A DNA stretch of 64,000 nucleotides. Origin: Spirosoma montaniterrae. Lineage in GTDB: Bacteria > Bacteroidota > Bacteroidia > Cytophagales > Spirosomataceae. How positions within the stretch are numbered: position 1 is the stretch's first letter; the number at the start of each line of letters is the position of its first letter. The translations under genes and the position numbers were made by a program. The notes beneath the pieces were generated by a model. That model was not told the origin of the DNA. It ran no database searches and was given only the letters and a program-made list of their open reading frames with translations. This document shows, one piece after another, positions 59,842 through 64,000 of this stretch. The stretch lies in NCBI RefSeq assembly GCF_001988955.1, contig NZ_CP014263.1, forward strand, positions 2,480,001 through 2,544,000. Direction: 5' to 3'.

Positions 59842-61155
59842 TCAGCGGTTGGCCGTGCGTAACAGCCCGTACCCAAAGCCACCCGCCAGCAACGACGCTA
59901 CCAGGATCGCCAGTTTAGCCACACTTTGCATATCGGTGCTGTTAGGAAAGGCCAGCAGTGTGATAAAGATCGACATCGTAAAGCCGATGCCCGCCAGCAG
60001 CGATACGCCAATAAGTTGCCGCCACGAAACGTCGGCGGGCAAACTCGCCACCTTCAGCCGAATTGCCAGCCAGGCCGCCAGCGTAATGCCCAGCGATTTA
60101 CCCAGCAATAACCCGGTCATGATGCCAACGGCCAAAGGTTCAGTCAACTGACTTACTGTGCTAACGTCGATAACCAAACTGGTATTGCAGAACGCAAATA
60201 AAGGAACGATAACAAAGGCTACAGGGCTATGCAGGTAGTGTTCGAGCCGTTGCGCGGGCGAACTAATCTGCGCATTAAGGGCTTCAAGTTCTTCGCTCAC
60301 TTCACGGGCCGACGCGCCGGGCGTTGCGACGGTGTCGGCTACCGCGTTGAGCCGTTCTTCGACCAGCATCACCAACTCCTGGCGTCTGTATGGAATCTTG
60401 AACGGTATGGCTATAGCCAGCAGCACGCCGGCAATAGTTGCATGTATACCCGATTTCAGGGTGACGTACCACAGCACCACGCCCAGCACCAGATAAATGG
60501 GCAAGCTGCGAACGCGCAGGTAATTGAGCAGTAGTAACCCAAGCCAGATGCCACCCGCCATGCCGAGGTAGGAAAGCTGTAAATCCTGCGTGTAAAAAAT
60601 AGCGATAACCAGCACGGCTCCGAGGTCATCGACAATGGCTAAGGCCGTCAGAAATACCCGGAGCGACAGCGGCACCCGGTCGCCCAGCAGGCTCACAACG
60701 GCTAATGCAAAGGCAATATCGGTCGCCATAGGAATGCCCCAACCATCCACCGTTGGCGTTCCGACGTTGAACGCGGCAAACAATAACGCAGGCACCACCA
60801 TGCCTCCTACAGCGCACACCAACGGCAATGCCGCCTGCTGCATCGACGAAAGTTCGCCCTCCAGCACTTCGCGCTTGATTTCCAGGCCGATAATAAGGAA
60901 AAACAGGGCCATTAGCCCGTCGTTGATCCAATGCGACAGCGTTTTTTCAAGCCGGAACTCGTTGACCGACAAGCTCAGGGTATTTTCCCATAAATCAGGG
61001 AAATACCGGGCAATGCCCCAATCGCTATTGGCCAGCAGCAACGCAACAAGGCTGCTAACCATCAGTACGATACCACTCGACGCTTCGCGCTGAAAAAATT
61101 CAGCAAACGGACGAACGATGGGTTTTGTCAGTCGAAGCAATGGGCTTTCAGTCAT
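59842..61155 (-). CDS. nhaA: Na+/H+ antiporter NhaA
   Basis: 437 residues, twelve-helix NhaA antiporter. Typical segments: FFQREASSGIVLMVSSLVALLLANS, GLMALFFLIIGLEIKREVLEGEL, PMATDIAFALAVVSLLGDRVPLSLRVFLTALAIVDDLGAV (the ATDIAFA and DD sodium-binding aspartates), and a C-terminal IGFTMSIFITLLAF. ATG 61155 chosen over 61203. Its place inside a copper/haem operon is unusual. Confidence 0.93.
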   Translation of the reverse strand: MTESPLLRLTKPIVRPFAEFFQREASSGIVLMVSSLVALLLANSDWGIARYFPDLWENTLSLSVNEFRLEKTLSHWINDGLMALFFLIIGLEIKREVLEGELSSMQQAALPLVCAVGGMVVPALLFAAFNVGTPTVDGWGIPMATDIAFALAVVSLLGDRVPLSLRVFLTALAIVDDLGAVLVIAIFYTQDLQLSYLGMAGGIWLGLLLLNYLRVRSLPIYLVLGVVLWYVTLKSGIHATIAGVLLAIAIPFKIPYRRQELVMLVEERLNAVADTVATPGASAREVSEELEALNAQISSPAQRLEHYLHSPVAFVIVPLFAFCNTSLVIDVSTVSQLTEPLAVGIMTGLLLGKSLGITLAAWLAIRLKVASLPADVSWRQLIGVSLLAGIGFTMSIFITLLAFPNSTDMQSVAKLAILVASLLAGGFGYGLLRTANR

Positions 61156-61168
61156 AGCATAGCGTTGA

Positions 61169-61795
61169 TTATTCTTCAGACTGCAAGATTTTAATATCGG
61201 CAATCAGTTTGTCTACATCCTCTTTTTTAGTGCCGTCGTACATGCCCCGGATGTGGCGTTGTTTATCGATTAGCACAAACGCTCCACTGTGGATATAGCC
61301 GCCGGGAGCCGTAGAATCTTTACCCGCCGTAACGAGATAATGTTTTTCGCCAATCTCATAGATTTTTTCCCGGTCGCCAGTCAGGAACTGCCAGTTTTGG
61401 CCCGTCACTCCGAGGTCGTTGGCATAGGCTTTCAGCACAGCGGGCGTGTCGTGGTCGGGGTCGATGGTGTGCGACACAAACCGCACGTCGGGCGCGTCTT
61501 TGTAGACATCCCAAACGAGTTTCAGGTTACGGCTCATGACCGGGCAAATAGTTGGACATGTAGCAAAAAAGAAGTCGGCCACGTAGATTTTGCCAGTCAA
61601 ATCGCGCTCGGTCACGGGTTTACCATCCTGGTTGGTAAACTGAAACGGCGGAATAACGGGATATTTCGGTTCTGTAACCTCTTTTCCATCAACCACTTTC
61701 GTAACCGTTTCGGGTTCGCCCAGATACGGCAGTTTTTCGCCCGGCCCACACGCCCATAGCAGCGTGAGAAGGGCCACAGAAATATATTTTTTCAT
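61169..61795 (-). CDS. SCO family copper chaperone
   Basis: 208-residue lipoprotein (lipobox in LLWACG, about residue 14). Thioredoxin-like SCO fold: FFFATCPTICPVMSRNL holds the CxxxC copper ligands, and VSHTIDPDHDTP the third ligand His. Delivers copper to, or reduces thiols of, cytochrome oxidase CuA. ATG 61795 (MKKYISVA) is taken; a longer frame to 61972 is translated from the GC-rich repeat upstream. Confidence 0.92.
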   Translation of the reverse strand: MKKYISVALLTLLWACGPGEKLPYLGEPETVTKVVDGKEVTEPKYPVIPPFQFTNQDGKPVTERDLTGKIYVADFFFATCPTICPVMSRNLKLVWDVYKDAPDVRFVSHTIDPDHDTPAVLKAYANDLGVTGQNWQFLTGDREKIYEIGEKHYLVTAGKDSTAPGGYIHSGAFVLIDKQRHIRGMYDGTKKEDVDKLIADIKILQSEE

Positions 61796-61805
61796 AGTTG
61801 TACGA

Positions 61806-61897
61806 ACCCCACCCCACCCCCTCCCCGTTAGGGAGGGGCTAAGCATAGATGCTTCCAGCGGAAGCCCCTCCCTAACGGGGAGGGGTTGGGGTGGGGT
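61806..61897. repeat. GGGGAGGGG-family inverted repeat, copy 2
   Basis: Arms 61806-61840 and 61863-61897 are complementary over 35 bp with one mismatch and are the same sequence as the arms at 2541-2732. The 22-bp centre contains AAGCAT-AG-ATGCTT and has no relation to the 120-bp centre of copy 1. It lies between the lipoprotein gene and the SCO gene on the same strand, in the SCO leader. Confidence 0.93.
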
Positions 61898-61901
61898 ATT
61901 T

Positions 61902-62357
61902 TCAAAGAGCCTTTGCATTAGCGATGCTTTGGCGCATCTGATCGCGAACGCTGTTGACTTTCCGTTGCTCATCTTTCAGGTAATCTATCGCTTTGGCTTC
62001 GTCTAACTTAGCGAGCGTGTCGCCGTTGTACTGATGCATCCAGTCCATCATGGCTTTGTCGGCGTCGCCGAGTTGGCGGCTCAGGGTCATATATCGTTCC
62101 TTTGCCATCGGGTCGGTAGCGGCATCGGCTTTGGTGAGCATCTCTTTTTTGAGCTTCATCAGGTCGCTCATCAGCGGCATCACGCTATCGTGGGTTGCCA
62201 TAATCTGCTGCTCTAATTTAGCAACGGGCGTAGTAGTGGCCGATTCGGAATCGTGAGCGTGCTGCTCATGACCCTCGTGGTTGTGTTCGCTCGTTTTCGA
62301 CTGGCAGGCCGTACTGACCAGAACCACTGCCAGCAGGTATAATGCAATGCGAATCAT
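61902..62357 (-). CDS. His-rich small lipoprotein
   Basis: 151 residues. Lipobox cysteine in STACQS (about 18), followed by a histidine-rich stretch HNHEGHEQHAHDSE, then a helical, coiled-coil-like domain rich in Met (MATHDSVMPLMSDLMKLKKEM; MDWMHQYNGDT). The N-terminal His run suits metal binding. It resembles small envelope proteins of unknown function in SCO clusters of Bacteroidota. Confidence 0.75.
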   Translation of the reverse strand: MIRIALYLLAVVLVSTACQSKTSEHNHEGHEQHAHDSESATTTPVAKLEQQIMATHDSVMPLMSDLMKLKKEMLTKADAATDPMAKERYMTLSRQLGDADKAMMDWMHQYNGDTLAKLDEAKAIDYLKDEQRKVNSVRDQMRQSIANAKAL

Positions 62358-62414
62358 GATTGTGATGGGAGTTTAATGGTAAAACGGAAATAATGAAATG
62401 GAGTTCGGTTTTGT

Positions 62415-63326
62415 TCAGAACAAAAACGTAAGATGCGTGCTTAGTTGAGCGTTAGCCCGGATTTCGCCGTTTGCCAGCTTCTGCGCCAGCGGGTGCCGGT
62501 AGCTAACTCCCAGCGACAGTTTGTTCAGATACACTTCCGTACCCGCGCTCAGGTAAGTTGCGTAGCCACCTGTGCGACTGTTTTGGATACCATGCTGCCG
62601 ATCACGTTGCGCCTGTTCAACAAACACGCCCACGTTGGGCATAATGGCTTTCGGCCCCACGCTGCTCAGATAAAACGCCGATAGTGAGCCAGTTAGCCGA
62701 TTCCCGAAGCGATAGCCATTGCTGTTTGTACCCGCCAGCCGATACGACAGGTCGGTGTTCAGGCCCCACTGTTTGTAGCGCACCGTATGAATGGCCGTGA
62801 ACAGATAATCAACGCTACCCGTGCCCAACTGAAAGTTTGGATTCGCTACTTCGGCGTTGCTATTGGCGTCGTACCGGTATCGGCCTGTCGGTAATTTAAC
62901 GCCCCCGCCAATCAGCAGATTATGGTCGATGGTTCGCGCGGCAGAATCCTGCATGAACGTATTCAGCAGATTGTACTGCGCCATTGCCGACACATCGCCT
63001 AAACCTTGTAACGGCGTTACACTTCCTGTTTTAAGCATCGTTTGCTGACCGAACTGATATGGCACGAAACCAAGCACCTGAAGCCGTTTGGTGGGGTAAA
63101 ACCGTCCCCATAATTCAGCCGTTCGAAATTGTTCGCGGGTTTGCAGATTCAGGCTCCCGATGTGCGAATCGAACGAAGCATAGCGATACCGAACCCCCAG
63201 AAAACGCCGGTGCCCCTGTGGCAAAATACCAAAAAATGAACTTCCGTTTCCGCAGCCACAGATGTCGCAGGCCAACGTGGACAGGGCAGATAGGGTAAGA
63301 AACAGGAAGAAGACGTATTTTTTCAT
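62415..63326 (-). CDS. Putative outer-membrane beta-barrel protein of copper operon
   Basis: 303 residues with a signal peptide (to about 19). The mature start CDICGCGNGSSFFGILPQG, with three cysteines, is typical of a transporter-like protein family encoded beside SCO genes. The rest alternates polar and aromatic strands (RRFLGVRYRYASF; RTAELWGRFYPTKRLQVLGFVPYQFG) and ends in LSTHLTFLF, a terminal Phe as expected for a barrel inserted by BAM. Confidence 0.75.
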   Translation of the reverse strand: MKKYVFFLFLTLSALSTLACDICGCGNGSSFFGILPQGHRRFLGVRYRYASFDSHIGSLNLQTREQFRTAELWGRFYPTKRLQVLGFVPYQFGQQTMLKTGSVTPLQGLGDVSAMAQYNLLNTFMQDSAARTIDHNLLIGGGVKLPTGRYRYDANSNAEVANPNFQLGTGSVDYLFTAIHTVRYKQWGLNTDLSYRLAGTNSNGYRFGNRLTGSLSAFYLSSVGPKAIMPNVGVFVEQAQRDRQHGIQNSRTGGYATYLSAGTEVYLNKLSLGVSYRHPLAQKLANGEIRANAQLSTHLTFLF

Positions 63327-63339
63327 GCCGGGAGTACAT

Positions 63340-64000
63340 CTAATTAAATTGTGGGTTTTTCAAAAACTCCTCATCCGTCAGCGTCTTCAGGAAAGCGATG
63401 ATTTGTTGCTTTTCCACATCGGTCAGCGCGATGCCCAGTCGCCCGTTTTGTTTCAGGAGCGGGTCGAGATTTTCGGTGTTCTGCACGTTCCCGGCGTAGT
63501 AATCGAGCACGGCACTGAGCGAATAAAACCGGCCATCGTGCATGTATGGCAGCGTTTTCTCGACATTCCGCAAACTCGGCACCTTAAATTTATAGCGGTC
63601 TTCGGCCCGTTCAGTCACGCGGGCGCGGCCTAGGTCGCGACTTCCCTGAATGTACAGCCCGTTATTGCGAAACGAATTGTCGGTAAACAACTCGCCCGCA
63701 TGACAGCCACTGCACTTCGTCCGAAACACTGCCAGCCCGGCTTGTTCGTCGGGGGTGAGCATGCCGCCCGGCTCTTTTCGCACCCATTTGTCGTAGCGGC
63801 TGTTGGCCGATACCAGCGTGAGCATAAACTGCGACAGAGCCTGTAAAAAGCGCGTACCGCTTACCTCGTCGGTGCCAAAAGCAGCTTTAAACATCGGCGG
63901 GTATTTTGGATTGTTACGCAGTTTTTGCACCACGTTCGTGGTCGTCTCGTCCATCTCCAGCGGGTTTTCAATAGCTGTTATGGGCGTCAGGTCGAGGTCA
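63340..64000 (-). CDS. Dihaem cytochrome c peroxidase, MauG/MbnH type, second copy (5' end outside window)
   Basis: Coding is continuous from the window edge: DLDLTPITAIENPLEM precedes the ATG at 63954, paralleling DLDLLPINPIENPVEM of the protein at 56269-57372, so that ATG is internal. Visible: haem motif CSGCHAGELFTD, FRNNGLYIQGSRDLGR, and PSLRNVEKTLPYMHDGRFYSLSAVLDYYAGN. The first CxxCH would lie beyond the edge. The two peroxidases open and close the visible part of the copper operon. Confidence 0.88.
   Translation of the reverse strand, partial: DLDLTPITAIENPLEMDETTTNVVQKLRNNPKYPPMFKAAFGTDEVSGTRFLQALSQFMLTLVSANSRYDKWVRKEPGGMLTPDEQAGLAVFRTKCSGCHAGELFTDNSFRNNGLYIQGSRDLGRARVTERAEDRYKFKVPSLRNVEKTLPYMHDGRFYSLSAVLDYYAGNVQNTENLDPLLKQNGRLGIALTDVEKQQIIAFLKTLTDEEFLKNPQFN

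Noticed and set aside
61796..61972. N-terminal extension of the SCO protein
   Set aside because: The added residues are translated from the GGGGAGGGG inverted repeat and from the next gene's 3' end; a lipoprotein signal begins cleanly at 61795.

Overview
The window looks like chromosomal DNA from a Bacteroidota member of the Cytophagales, probably Spirosomaceae (Spirosoma-like). The evidence is a gliding-motility gldC, the long two-domain form of ispG, bacillithiol-type bshA, a DUF4159-MoxR-DUF58-BatA-DUF4175 operon, TAnnTTTG-type -7 promoter elements close to start codons, and C39/HlyD export of double-glycine-leader peptides. This is inferred from gene content; no rRNA gene is present to settle it.

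Layout. 1-10.5 kb: glnA (cut by the window edge), mtaB, a VWA membrane protein, fabG, a phospholipase-like secreted protein, DUF2306 with a Crp-type regulator, a frameshifted small membrane gene, and a GMC oxidoreductase. 10.5-13 kb: an accessory patch with a RelE-type toxin-antitoxin pair placed between two copies of the GMC gene's 3' end, a DUF1801 gene and a dead Rpn/PD-(D/E)XK nuclease gene. 13-25.7 kb: housekeeping genes (clpC, a WbqC-like gene, lpxL-like, ispG, MmcQ/YjbR, TPR, FAD oxidoreductase, thioredoxin, gldC, and an AztD-like lipoprotein under a striking palindromic operator). 25.8-33.1 kb: a compact peptide natural-product island bounded by an exact 51-bp direct repeat that duplicates the 3' end of the DUF4197 gene. 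It holds a 51-aa GG-leader precursor too short to appear in a usual ORF list, a gluzincin-like protein, a truncated amidohydrolase, a possible HExxH-type modification protein, a C39 ABC exporter with an in-frame amber codon, HlyD, and a divergent XRE regulator. 34-51.4 kb: cinA, two tandem tldD/tldE pairs with a GxxExxY gene between them, Uma2, GNAT, and the DUF4159-MoxR-DUF58-BatA-DUF4175 operon. 51.4-56.2 kb: fatty-acid hydroxylase, frameshifted NDH-2, bshA, a UbiA prenyltransferase and a MerC-family gene. 56.3-64 kb: a minus-strand copper/haem periplasmic operon (two MauG/MbnH-type dihaem peroxidases, MbnP, a PHM-like copper protein, NhaA, SCO, a small lipoprotein and an outer-membrane protein).

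The most unusual overall feature is a set of long intergenic inverted repeats. At least six unrelated sequence families occur, each built from short repeated words, with arms of about 16-36 bp, and they fill many gene gaps. One family (words like CACAGAGAT) recurs seven times across the 36-46.5 kb region, and in one copy the two arms are separated by a complete GxxExxY nuclease-like gene whose first and last codons come from the arms. That suggests a mobile element whose usual trace is the empty hairpin. Repeat arms also supply stop codons and C-terminal residues to several housekeeping genes.
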